Positions 15,551 through 23,917 of a stretch of 64,000 bases of DNA are shown one piece after another (positions within the stretch are counted from its first letter, which is position 1; each line of letters starts with the position of its first letter). Made by a program: the position numbers and the translations under genes. Location of the stretch: positions 248,001 through 312,000 of the forward strand of contig CAKOXT010000002.1 in the NCBI GenBank assembly GCA_934130285.1, read 5' to 3'. This DNA comes from an uncultured Clostridia bacterium. Lineage in GTDB: Bacteria; Bacillota; Clostridia; TANB77; CAG-508. Under the pieces are notes generated by a model. That model was given only the letters and a program-made list of their open reading frames with translations, did no database searches and was not told where the DNA came from.

Positions 15551-17194
15551 ATGAGAATTACATATGAAGAAAAAATATTTGAGTCAAACAAACCTGTAAA
15601 GGTTAATGAACTATTAAAAGATGATATTAATGAAAAACATATAGCTTGTATTGTTAATAATCAAGTTCATGCTCTTGATTATGAGATTAATGAGGATTCT
15701 GAAGTACAACTTATAGATGCAAGTACAAGAGAAGGAAGAAGTGTTTATATAAGAGGAATTATGTATATTATGGGTAAAGCTTTTTATGATACTTATCCAA
15801 AAGCGTTACTTACAGTAAATTACCAATTACATAATTCAATGTTTTGTCAAATTGATAATATGAAATTGACAGAAGAGATGATTCAAAAGGTTAAAACAAG
15901 AATGCAACAAATAATTGACTTAAAATTACCTATAAAGAAAACTGTTATGACAGTTGATGAAGCTAAGGCTTTTTATGCACATAGTAAAAGTGCGAATGGA
16001 AGATTCCAAATAAATAATCATGCTAAGGAAATTTCATTGTATTTTTGTGATGATTATTATAATTATTTATATGGTCCAATGCCTTTGAATACTGGAATGA
16101 TGCCATATTTTGATATAGAACTTCATAAAGATGGATATTTGGTTCGTTATCCAGATAAAACAAAACCTTATGAAATGGGACCATATAAAGAGACTAAAAA
16201 ATTGTTAGCAACATTTGATGAATATGAGGATATTTATAGATTATTAAATGTAAATACTGTTCATAAGTTAAATAAAAAAGTTGAAAATGGTGAAATAAAT
16301 GATTTTATTTTATTATCAGAAGCTTTACATGAAAAGAAAATTTCAATTTTAGCAGATAAGATTTGTAAAAAGAAGAATATTAAAATGGTACTAATTGCAG
16401 GTCCTTCTTCATCTGGAAAGACTACTTTTGCTAGAAAATTATCTTTGGCTTTAAGATTAAATGGTTTAAAGCCTGTTACAATTTCTGTTGATAATTATTT
16501 TGTTGAAAGACCTGATACACCAAAAGATGAAAAAGGAAATTATGATTTTGAATGTATTGAAGCTATAGATTTAAAGTTATTTAATGATCATTTAGTAAAA
16601 TTATTAAATGGGGAAACTATTGAAGTTCCTAAATTTGATTTTAAAGTTGGTACTAAAGTATATGATGGTACTACAATGAGTTTAGGAAAGAATGATATAT
16701 TAGTAATTGAAGGAATTCATTGTTTGAATGATAGATTAACTCAAGCTATTCCAAAGGAAGAAAAAGTTAAAGTTTATATTAGTGATTTAACTGTTTTGAA
16801 TATTGATTACTTTAATAGAATATCAACAACAGATACTCGTTTAATAAGAAGAATTGTAAGAGATTATAAATATAGAGGATATGATGCTTTAAGTACATTA
16901 AAAACATGGTATTCTGTAAATAGAGGTGAGGAGAAAAATATTTATCCTTATCAAGAAGAAGCTGATTATATGTTTAATTCTTCACTTATATATGAACTTG
17001 CTGTACAAAAGAAATATGCTATTCCATTGCTAAAAGAAATAGATAGTACTCATAAAGAGTATGGAGAAGCACAAAGATTAATTAAATTCTTGGAATATTT
17101 TGATGATATTCCAGATGACGATATACCAAATACATCTTTGATTAGAGAGTTTATTGGTGGAAGTATATATCATAAGGAGACTAAAAAGAAATAA
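15551..17194 (+). CDS. Nucleoside (uridine-type) kinase with N-terminal TGS and ThrRS-like domains
   Basis: The 547-residue protein is a known Clostridia-type fusion. A ubiquitin-like TGS domain (about 1-60) is followed by a segment like the second additional domain of threonyl-tRNA synthetase (about 60-220), then a P-loop kinase related to uridine kinase. Walker A is GPSSSGKT (284-291), followed by ISVDNYF, the nucleoside-site-like KFDFKVGTK, and VIEGIHCLND. It is predicted to phosphorylate uridine/cytidine or a related nucleoside; the role of the RNA-binding-type N-terminus is unknown. AAGGAG precedes the ATG. Its stop codon overlaps the start of the RNHCP gene, indicating translational coupling. 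Confidence 0.9.
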   Translation: MRITYEEKIFESNKPVKVNELLKDDINEKHIACIVNNQVHALDYEINEDSEVQLIDASTREGRSVYIRGIMYIMGKAFYDTYPKALLTVNYQLHNSMFCQIDNMKLTEEMIQKVKTRMQQIIDLKLPIKKTVMTVDEAKAFYAHSKSANGRFQINNHAKEISLYFCDDYYNYLYGPMPLNTGMMPYFDIELHKDGYLVRYPDKTKPYEMGPYKETKKLLATFDEYEDIYRLLNVNTVHKLNKKVENGEINDFILLSEALHEKKISILADKICKKKNIKMVLIAGPSSSGKTTFARKLSLALRLNGLKPVTISVDNYFVERPDTPKDEKGNYDFECIEAIDLKLFNDHLVKLLNGETIEVPKFDFKVGTKVYDGTTMSLGKNDILVIEGIHCLNDRLTQAIPKEEKVKVYISDLTVLNIDYFNRISTTDTRLIRRIVRDYKYRGYDALSTLKTWYSVNRGEEKNIYPYQEEADYMFNSSLIYELAVQKKYAIPLLKEIDSTHKEYGEAQRLIKFLEYFDDIPDDDIPNTSLIREFIGGSIYHKETKKK

Positions 17195-17499
17195 TGGCTA
17201 ATTTTGTAGTTATTGATGAAGAATTTATATGTGATAATTGTGGATATCATGTACCAAAGCTTGGATATTCATGTAGAAATCATTGCCCAAAGTGTTTACA
17301 TTCTAAACACGTAGATATCAATCCTGGTGATAGGGAAGAAACATGTCATGGAGATCTTGAACCTGTTGGATTAGAGATAGGGAAAAAAGGTTATGTGATT
17401 GTGTTTAGGTGTAAGAAGTGTGGGGCCATACGAAAAAATAAAGCTGCGGATGATGATGATATGAATTTGCTTATTGATTTAAGTACAAAACAATATTAA
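17194..17499 (+). CDS. RNHCP domain protein (zinc-binding)
   Basis: The family is named after its RNHCP motif, seen here in SCRNHCPKCLHSKHVD (residues 28-43). There are three cysteine pairs: CDNC (13-16), CPKC within the RNHCP region, and CKKC (about 75-78). This suggests two zinc sites as in small RNA-binding or ribosome-associated proteins; the biochemical role is not established. The ATG overlaps the last base of the kinase stop codon, so translation is coupled to the kinase. A strong terminator follows seven bases after the stop. Confidence 0.88.
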   Translation: MANFVVIDEEFICDNCGYHVPKLGYSCRNHCPKCLHSKHVDINPGDREETCHGDLEPVGLEIGKKGYVIVFRCKKCGAIRKNKAADDDDMNLLIDLSTKQY

Positions 17500-17505
17500 A
17501 AAATA

Positions 17506-17539
17506 CCCTTTGCTAGTTTGGTAGCAAAGGGATTTTTTT
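17506..17539 (+). terminator. Terminator of the kinase-RNHCP transcript
   Basis: CCCTTTGCTA (17506-17515) and TAGCAAAGGG (17522-17531) form a perfect 10-bp stem followed by AT7. Confidence 0.9.
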
Positions 17540-17540
17540 A

Positions 17541-17574
17541 TATATTAGGAAAGTTATGAAACTTTCCTAATATA
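17541..17574. repeat. Perfect 15-bp hairpin without T tract
   Basis: Arms 17541-17555 and 17560-17574 (TATATTAGGAAAGTT and its complement) with a four-base loop. No T run follows on either strand, so it is probably not a terminator. It sits directly after the terminator at 17506. Confidence 0.6.
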
Positions 17575-17591
17575 TAAAACTACACTGCACA

Positions 17592-17664
17592 GAAAATTTA
17601 TTTCATAAATTTTCGCACACGAACAAATTTACTGAAAAAATCTTTGATTTTTTCAGATTTGTTC
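17592..17664. repeat. Two further hairpins with a sequence shared at 32541-32585
   Basis: GAAAATTTAT/ATAAATTTTC pairs around TTC (17592-17614). After CGCACAC, a larger hairpin pairs GAACAAAT with ATTTGTTC (17621-17628 with 17657-17664), and CTGAAAAAATC with GATTTTTTCAG (17632-17642 with 17646-17656), with a three-base bulge. The AAATTTT-CACACGA and TTTTTTCAG-ATTT-GCAATG parts recur near 32541. The rest of 17665-17746 holds nothing recognised. Confidence 0.55.
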
Positions 17665-17746
17665 TATTAGCAATGCATATAAAAGTGTATTATGAAATTA
17701 TATTGTTTAAAATAATTTTATTTTTAATTATAGGTAAGTAGCTTTG

Positions 17747-20161
17747 TTATACGATTCGATTTAGATTTGCGTTAGTATATTGATTTCCAGATAATTTTTT
17801 TCCTGATTTTACAGTGTTTACTATTTCTTGAATTTCATCAGGTGTTTCTTCTAAAATATCTATACGTAAAGATGTTGAATTGTCAAAATCTTCTGGGGCA
17901 ATAGATGTAATTTTTGAATTATAAAGAGTAGAAACTGTTTGGATATTATCTGGAACTAATGGAAACATAAAGTTCATTCTATCTTTAAGAGAGTATGAAT
18001 TCTTTGTGTTACATTTCATTGTACAAGTAGGATAGCAATGATTGCTTTTTCCAAGTGGACAGTAATTCATGTTCATTAAGGCAATTCGTCCATAGCAGAT
18101 TAATTCTTGTGCTGATGTTTCTGCAAATGATTCTATAATATCTTTATTTAATTCTGGTGATATTGTAAATTTATTAATTCCTAATTTATCTAATTCAGAA
18201 AGTGTATTTTTATTAAATATGTTGAAAGTGTAGTTTGCAATTAAATCAAATTCTTCGAAATTTAAGCCGTTCAAGAATTTGAAATTTGAGATATTTGATA
18301 ATACAAATCCTTTTATATGATATTTAGAAATGCTTTTTTCAATATTAAGTGATAATAGATTTTTATAATTTGATTTTATAATTGTTGGTAAATATATGTA
18401 CATATTAAATTTTTCACTTAATGCTAGTAAAATATTTTCGTAGTCCTTTTGTGTAAAATATTTTAAAGGAATGTAGATGTTATCAAAACCTGTTAATGTA
18501 GTGTAATCTTTTTCTAAATCGATTTTGTTTAATAAAACAGACATTGTTTTTTGATTAGATTTTTTACTGTAATTAGTTTCAGAATATTGAGCTGTACTTG
18601 TTTTTCTAATTTTGCTTTTAGCAAAGTCCTCAACAAGATTTAGGGCTGTTCTACGAAGTTCGTTTAATGCTTTTATGTTTGGTAAAAATGTGTTTTCATC
18701 TAATTTTACTTTTATGTTTTTAAAGTAATATGGTGTATTGTTTGTTTTTGTTATTTGTGAAATTACTTTTTCTTTTTCTAATGGATGATTTATTGATTCT
18801 GTAGGAATTGTATCTACTTCACAGTAAATGTCTAATTTTCTGTATATTTCTATTTCTGATGCGGAACTTATATGTATTGAAATAGGTGAGTTTTTAATAA
18901 TTTTTACTTCACAATTAAGTGGAATTTTACGAGTTTGAGTATCATTTTCAAAAGTCGATAAAGCGGATTGCGTTAAAGCTTTTGATGACATTTTATATAC
19001 TTTATTTCCAACTTTTATTTTGCCTTTCATTCTACCAAAAGTAACGGTTTCATCTATGCTAGCATTTTTTATATTGTTGTTGTTTTTCATTAATTCAGAA
19101 ATTGTATATGTTCCTGTTTCGTTTTCAAGAGAGATAGTATCACCAATTTCAATGGGTTCGTTTAGTTTTAATGTAATTAATCCTTTGGATTGATTGTATT
19201 TTTCAATTTGTCCTAAGAATAGCCCCATGTTATTTGGCTTTTCAGAAAATATTAGGTTTGTATTTGGATGAGTATCTAAATGTCCAGATGAAAAATTTCC
19301 TCTATTAAATACTTGCATTAGATTTTTTCTATCTGTTTCATCAATTATATATGGTTTGCCAGAAAGGGCTAAATCAATGTATTTTCTATAAATTTTAGTT
19401 ACTGTTGCAACGTATTCTGGGCTTTTCATGCGACCTTCAATCTTAAAAGAGGTAACTCCACAGTTTATTAATCTTGGAATGTAGTCTAATGAACATAAAT
19501 CACGTGTACTTAGTAAGTATCCTTTATCTAAAACTGTATTTTCATTTTCTATTAGTTCATAAGGTAATCTGCAACCTTGGGCACATGTACCACGATTTCC
19601 TGAACGGCCACCGATTATACTAGAGAATAGACATTGCCCAGAATATGAAATGCATAAGGCACCATGAATAAAGCACTCAATTTCTATGCTGCTATTTTGG
19701 CATATGTATTCGATTTCTTCGATAGAAAGTTCACGTGATAAAACAACTCTAGAAAATCCAAGTTCTTGAAGTTCTAAAGCTCCTTGTAAATTATGAACTG
19801 ACATTTGTGTACTTCCATGGATAGGTAAATCTGGAAAAGCTTTTATTAACATTTTAGCTAATCCTAAATCTTGTACTATTATGGCATCTATTCCAAATTC
19901 ATAAGCTTTTTTTGCTAGTTCAAAAGCTTGTTTTAGTTCATCGTCTTTTATTAATATATTTAATGTAAGATTTGTTTTGACTCCACGAATCTTACAATAT
20001 TCGATTGCATTTTTTAATTCTTCATCATTAAAATTTTTTGCGTAGGCACGGGCACTAAAAAGGTTGGCTCCAAAGTATACGCAATTGGCACCATTTTGAA
20101 CAGCTGCTTTTAAGCAGTCAAAGTCGCCTACTGGTGATAAAAGTTCAACGTTTTGGTTCAT
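17747..20161 (-). CDS. U32 family protein (RlhA/TrhP-type RNA hydroxylation factor)
   Basis: The 804-residue protein opens with ELLSPVGDFDCLKAAVQNGANCVYFG, the U32 start. It carries the four conserved cysteines (170, 177, 193, 197) in HGALCISYSGQC and GTCAQGC, and FKIEGRMKSPEYVA. A long C-terminal half (DUF3656-like, about 390-760) ends with a second cysteine cluster (CPLGKSNHCYPTCTMKC). U32 proteins, long called collagenase-like peptidases, include RlhA and TrhP, which hydroxylate rRNA or tRNA pyrimidines and appear to need iron-sulfur. Which substrate applies here cannot be told. The AAGGAAG site and an extended -10 box lie upstream. Confidence 0.88.
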   Translation of the reverse strand: MNQNVELLSPVGDFDCLKAAVQNGANCVYFGANLFSARAYAKNFNDEELKNAIEYCKIRGVKTNLTLNILIKDDELKQAFELAKKAYEFGIDAIIVQDLGLAKMLIKAFPDLPIHGSTQMSVHNLQGALELQELGFSRVVLSRELSIEEIEYICQNSSIEIECFIHGALCISYSGQCLFSSIIGGRSGNRGTCAQGCRLPYELIENENTVLDKGYLLSTRDLCSLDYIPRLINCGVTSFKIEGRMKSPEYVATVTKIYRKYIDLALSGKPYIIDETDRKNLMQVFNRGNFSSGHLDTHPNTNLIFSEKPNNMGLFLGQIEKYNQSKGLITLKLNEPIEIGDTISLENETGTYTISELMKNNNNIKNASIDETVTFGRMKGKIKVGNKVYKMSSKALTQSALSTFENDTQTRKIPLNCEVKIIKNSPISIHISSASEIEIYRKLDIYCEVDTIPTESINHPLEKEKVISQITKTNNTPYYFKNIKVKLDENTFLPNIKALNELRRTALNLVEDFAKSKIRKTSTAQYSETNYSKKSNQKTMSVLLNKIDLEKDYTTLTGFDNIYIPLKYFTQKDYENILLALSEKFNMYIYLPTIIKSNYKNLLSLNIEKSISKYHIKGFVLSNISNFKFLNGLNFEEFDLIANYTFNIFNKNTLSELDKLGINKFTISPELNKDIIESFAETSAQELICYGRIALMNMNYCPLGKSNHCYPTCTMKCNTKNSYSLKDRMNFMFPLVPDNIQTVSTLYNSKITSIAPEDFDNSTSLRIDILEETPDEIQEIVNTVKSGKKLSGNQYTNANLNRIV

Positions 20162-20192
20162 TTTTCTTCCTTTCGATTTTTAATATATTTTG

Positions 20193-20201
20193 ATTATATC
20201 A
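20193..20201 (-). promoter_or_regulatory. Extended -10 element upstream of the U32 gene
   Basis: On the minus strand TGA directly precedes TATAAT about 30 bases before the start codon. The -35 region is weak, consistent with an extended -10 promoter. Confidence 0.5.
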
Positions 20202-20314
20202 TAAAAAGAGAAAAGATTAAGTGCGTTTTTAAAATTTTGTAAGTGATGTTGAAAAGAATAAAGTAAAATTCATGAAAAAGGTAATTTTGTAATTAAAATA
20301 ACATATTTAATTTA

Positions 20315-20343
20315 TTGACTAAAAAAAATGTATAATATATACT
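20315..20343 (+). promoter_or_regulatory. Promoter of the glucosaminidase gene
   Basis: TTGACT (20315-20320), 17 bases, TATACT (20338-20343). Just downstream TGCCA (20358-20362) and TGGCA (20370-20374) can form a small hairpin touching the AAGGAGG ribosome binding site (20374-20380), which might modulate initiation. Confidence 0.65.
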
Positions 20344-20385
20344 ATTAAAGAGAAAAATGCCATTTTTTGTGGCAAGGAGGAACAA

Positions 20386-22140
20386 ATGAAAAAATTAAGT
20401 ATAAAATTACTAATTTTAATTCTTTTAACTTCAATTGTATTTAGTTTTCTTCAGATATTTTTTGTAAAATCAGAGGTTAATGCTGCTGGTTTGAGCAGTT
20501 CTTATACCCAATATATAAAGTCTGGAATTAGTGCTTTTCCAGAAAGTTATCAAAAAAAATTAGCATATTTGAAATACTTGCATCCAAATTGGCAGTTTAA
20601 GGCTTATTATACAGGAATTGATTGGAGTGAGTTAACATCTAGTTCAGCAGAAAATCAATGTTTAAAAAATACGGTTTCAAAAGAAAACTTTTTAGATCCT
20701 TCTGCATTGTGTATATGTGGAAGAAGTGGAGATGTTGGATATTATTGTGCATCAGCTAAAATGGTTAATTATTATCTAGATCCAAGAAATTTCATGGGTG
20801 AGGCTATGATTTTTCAATTCTTAGATTTGGCTAATGGTTCAGGGGTTACAAGAGATGTTGTTGTTAGTGCAACACAGGGAACTTATTTATCAAGATATGT
20901 AGATGATATTATGAGTGCTGCTCAAGAAGCTCAAATAAATCCGTTACATATAGTTGCAACAATTTTTCAGGAATTAGGAAGGGAAGGAACTCCAAGAGCT
21001 ATTTCAGGAACTGTACCTGGTTATGAAGGGTTATATAATTTTTATAATTATGGTGCTACTGATGGAAGTGGTGCTGTTGAAAGAGGATTGGCTATGGCTA
21101 GAGAATGTAGTTGGACATCTCCTCGTTATGCATTAATTGATGGTGCTAAAAAAGTTTTAGCAAATAATTATATTTCAGTAGGACAAACAACAAAATATTT
21201 TTATAAGTTTGATGTTGTTGGAAATGAAATTTTAACAGAGTCAGCGGGAAAGAAAACATATGCTTTGAAATATTTTTATGGACATCAATATATGACTAAT
21301 TTAAGGGATCCGGCTAGTCAAGCAGGTGCTTTATATGATATTTATGCTGATAGCCAAATATTAGATGAGAATTTAACTTTTACGATTCCAGTTTATAATA
21401 ATATGCCTGATAGTGTAGCTGTACCAACAACTGTATCAGCAAGTAGTGATAAATTATATTATATTAATTCTTTAAAGAAATATGGTATTGCATTTAGAAC
21501 AACAGCAGGTGGAACTTCAATGGGGCATTTATATAAAGATACAGTGGTTGAATTAATTCAAAATCAAGGAACTTGGTCAAAAGTTAGATTGAATAGAGCA
21601 ACAACTTATGATTCTGCAAATAAAAAATGGAATACAGAATCTGTTGAAGGTTATGTAGCAACAGAGTATTTATTAAGTGTTAATGCTGATATACCTGATT
21701 ATAGAGATAGAGTGGATATGGGAAATGGAAATAATCCTGGACCTATTATTGGAGATGCTAATTTCAAAGTTGATGGAAATTATATTATTATGACACCTTC
21801 AACTACAGCTAAGACAATTAAATCCAAAAATCCAAGTGCGGTTATTAAGAGAAAAGATGGTACTAATATTTCAAATACAGAAGAAAATTTAGCAACAGGA
21901 ATGAGTGTTACTATAGGTGATAAAACATATGTGGTTTCAAAACTTGGGGATGTTAATGAAGATGGACAAATCGACATTATAGATCTTGCTTTAATAAAAA
22001 GACATTTGATTGGCACAGCAACATTACAAAATCAAGATTATAGAGCTGCCAAGTTGCAGAACAATGCAAAAGAAATAGATATTATAGATATGGCTTTATT
22101 AAAAAGATATTTAATAGGAACACAAGCTATTGAATTATAG
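20386..22140 (+). CDS. Secreted endo-beta-N-acetylglucosaminidase with SH3-like and dockerin domains
   Basis: A signal peptide (1 to about 34, ending VNAAG) is followed by a glucosaminidase catalytic region (about 45-300; PSALCICGRSGDVGYY, HIVATIFQELGREG, YNFYNYGATDGSG), likely cleaving the glycan strands of peptidoglycan. SH3-like residues follow (about 355-445; LYINSL...GTSMGHLYKDTVVEL). The C-terminus carries two dockerin-type repeats: GDVNEDGQIDIIDLALIKRH with all calcium ligands, and a second (IDIIDMALLKRYLIG) whose loop lacks the acidic ligands. A dockerin implies docking to a cohesin-bearing protein, none of which is evident in this window. The next gene begins nine bases after the stop. 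Confidence 0.88.
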   Translation: MKKLSIKLLILILLTSIVFSFLQIFFVKSEVNAAGLSSSYTQYIKSGISAFPESYQKKLAYLKYLHPNWQFKAYYTGIDWSELTSSSAENQCLKNTVSKENFLDPSALCICGRSGDVGYYCASAKMVNYYLDPRNFMGEAMIFQFLDLANGSGVTRDVVVSATQGTYLSRYVDDIMSAAQEAQINPLHIVATIFQELGREGTPRAISGTVPGYEGLYNFYNYGATDGSGAVERGLAMARECSWTSPRYALIDGAKKVLANNYISVGQTTKYFYKFDVVGNEILTESAGKKTYALKYFYGHQYMTNLRDPASQAGALYDIYADSQILDENLTFTIPVYNNMPDSVAVPTTVSASSDKLYYINSLKKYGIAFRTTAGGTSMGHLYKDTVVELIQNQGTWSKVRLNRATTYDSANKKWNTESVEGYVATEYLLSVNADIPDYRDRVDMGNGNNPGPIIGDANFKVDGNYIIMTPSTTAKTIKSKNPSAVIKRKDGTNISNTEENLATGMSVTIGDKTYVVSKLGDVNEDGQIDIIDLALIKRHLIGTATLQNQDYRAAKLQNNAKEIDIIDMALLKRYLIGTQAIEL

Positions 22141-22149
22141 GAGGGACAA

Positions 22150-23616
22150 ATGAAAAAAATTAAATTAGTTATGCTTGGCGTGATTTTTGCAGGATGTTTA
22201 ATGATTTTTGGAAACAAGTCTTATGCAGCATCTGCAAGTATATCTGCATCAAGTACATCAGTAACACCTGGAACAGCAGTGACTGTATCTGCTTCGGTTT
22301 CAGCAACTGAAACGTATAATTTGAGAATGACTGCTTCAGGAGGAAGCTTAACTGGAAATACAGCTAATGCTGATGCTTTTGGAACTGAAAAGAGTCAAGG
22401 AGTATTAAGTGGAACTTTTTCTGCTAGTACACCAGGAACTTATACAATAACGTTATCTGGTACTGTAGCTGGTTCAAATTTACAAATTGCAAATGTTAGT
22501 AAATCTGTAAGTATTACAGTAAAACAAAATAGCAGCAATAATAACAATAACGGTGGAAATAATAATGGTGGAAACGGCGGAACAACAGTTACTGCTCCAA
22601 CATTAAGCAATTTAGGAATAACGCCTCATGATTTTACAGGATTTAGTCCTAGTAAAACATCATATACTGCAAATGTTCCAAATGATTGTACTACTATAAA
22701 TTTGTATGCTACATCAAAGAATGGAAATGTTTCAGGAACAGGTAGCAAAACATTAAAAGAAGGTACTAATAAATTTGCTGTTACGGTATCAAATGATGCT
22801 GGCTCAAAGACATACTATGTTTCAGTAGTTAGAAAAACAGCAGATGGAACTGAACCACCAAATGTTATAGATGAAGAAACTCCAGATGAAACAGAGACTC
22901 CTGAAGAGCAACAAGATGGAATTGGACTTGCTACTTTAGAAATTCCAGGATATGAATTAGATAAAGAGTTTAAGAGCGATGTTTACACATATACAATAAA
23001 AGTAAAAAAACAATTAACTGAAGAAGAGTTAGAAGCATTGAAAGAAAAAGTTGTTGCTACTGCAAATGTTGAAAATGTTAAAGTAGATATTATTACAAAT
23101 ATTTCAGATGAAGGAGTTGCAACGATAACAGTTGTTGTTAAGGATGATGAAAAAGAATATGCAAAATATGTTATAACTTTTGAAGTAGAAAAAGAAGATA
23201 CTAAAGTGGCAGGCATAATTAATTCTAATTCAAACAATCCTTTAAGAGGAATGTTTGGATTAACAGAAGAACAGCAAATTTATGTTATTTTAGGTGCTTT
23301 TGGTGGAACAACTTTATTTGCTATGATAATGACTGGTGTTGCATATGCAAAGAGTAAAAGATTGGCTGAATATGAAGATGATTATGATGAAGAAGAAAGA
23401 GATGAAGATTCTGATTTCTATAAAATGAATCAATATTATATGGAAACACAAGCAAATGATTGGAATAAATTGCCGGAGACAGAAAATGACAGAAGTTCTG
23501 AAATGCTTGAAGAAGCTTCTGTTAAGGATACGGTAAAAGATGCTACAGAAGGAATTAGAAAAACTAATGGTTATAGAAGAATGGCAAGAGGAAGAAGATC
23601 ATACGGAAAACACTAA
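22150..23616 (+). CDS. Membrane-anchored surface protein with Ig-like and cadherin-like beta-sandwich domains
   Basis: The 488-residue protein has a signal peptide (to about residue 27, YAASA), an Ig-like domain (28-125), an Asn/Gly-rich linker, a cadherin-like beta-sandwich domain (about 150-228; LSNLGITPHDFTGFSPSKTSY) and an acidic linker. A second, more divergent sandwich domain (about 258-350) precedes a single membrane helix (about 375-398) and an acidic then basic cytoplasmic tail of about 90 residues. The order predicts an exported stalk anchored in the cell membrane. It is co-transcribed with the dockerin glucosaminidase (AGGAGG overlaps its stop) and could present or retain that enzyme, which is inference. 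Confidence 0.82.
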   Translation: MKKIKLVMLGVIFAGCLMIFGNKSYAASASISASSTSVTPGTAVTVSASVSATETYNLRMTASGGSLTGNTANADAFGTEKSQGVLSGTFSASTPGTYTITLSGTVAGSNLQIANVSKSVSITVKQNSSNNNNNGGNNNGGNGGTTVTAPTLSNLGITPHDFTGFSPSKTSYTANVPNDCTTINLYATSKNGNVSGTGSKTLKEGTNKFAVTVSNDAGSKTYYVSVVRKTADGTEPPNVIDEETPDETETPEEQQDGIGLATLEIPGYELDKEFKSDVYTYTIKVKKQLTEEELEALKEKVVATANVENVKVDIITNISDEGVATITVVVKDDEKEYAKYVITFEVEKEDTKVAGIINSNSNNPLRGMFGLTEEQQIYVILGAFGGTTLFAMIMTGVAYAKSKRLAEYEDDYDEEERDEDSDFYKMNQYYMETQANDWNKLPETENDRSSEMLEEASVKDTVKDATEGIRKTNGYRRMARGRRSYGKH

Positions 23617-23640
23617 AGTTAATAGGTAGAATGAATATAT

Positions 23641-23678
23641 AAAGGATTTATAATGTAAGTATTATAAATCCTTTTTTT
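23641..23678 (+). terminator. Terminator of the glucosaminidase/surface protein transcript
   Basis: A perfect 14-bp stem (23641-23654 with 23661-23674) with a six-base loop, ending in a T tract. Confidence 0.9.
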
Positions 23679-23684
23679 GTGATT

Positions 23685-23751
23685 TGCTGATTATTATGTT
23701 AAAAGTGCTTGCGAAAAAACGTTGATATGTTGATTATTACATTAAAAGTTG
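23685..23751 (+). repeat. Imperfect direct repeat upstream of fbp
   Basis: TGCTGATTATTATGTTAAAA (23685-23704) recurs as TGTTGATTATTACATTAAAA (23728-23747), 43 bases apart. No reading frame was seen in this 300-base gap; the copies could be operator-like sites or leftover duplication. Confidence 0.5.
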
Positions 23752-23817
23752 TTTATGAGAATAGTGCTGAAGTGTGAAATGATACAAGAGAGCCGGCGGT
23801 AAAAATAATTAATGAGG

Positions 23818-23846
23818 TTGCAAATTTTAAAATATACTAATATAAT
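23818..23846 (+). promoter_or_regulatory. Promoter of fbp
   Basis: TTGCAA (23818-23823), 17 bases, TATAAT (23841-23846). Confidence 0.7.
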
Positions 23847-23917
23847 GGGGATAGTTTCTAAAGATTTAGTAATTATATTGATTTGATTTGTTGTTATTTA
23901 TAGAAAGCGAGGTAATG

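Noticed and set aside
22150..23616. Cohesin domain in the membrane-anchored protein that would bind the neighbouring dockerin
   Set aside because: The first domain reads as a generic Ig-like repeat and lacks the residues expected at the start of a cohesin; the idea is kept only as something to test.
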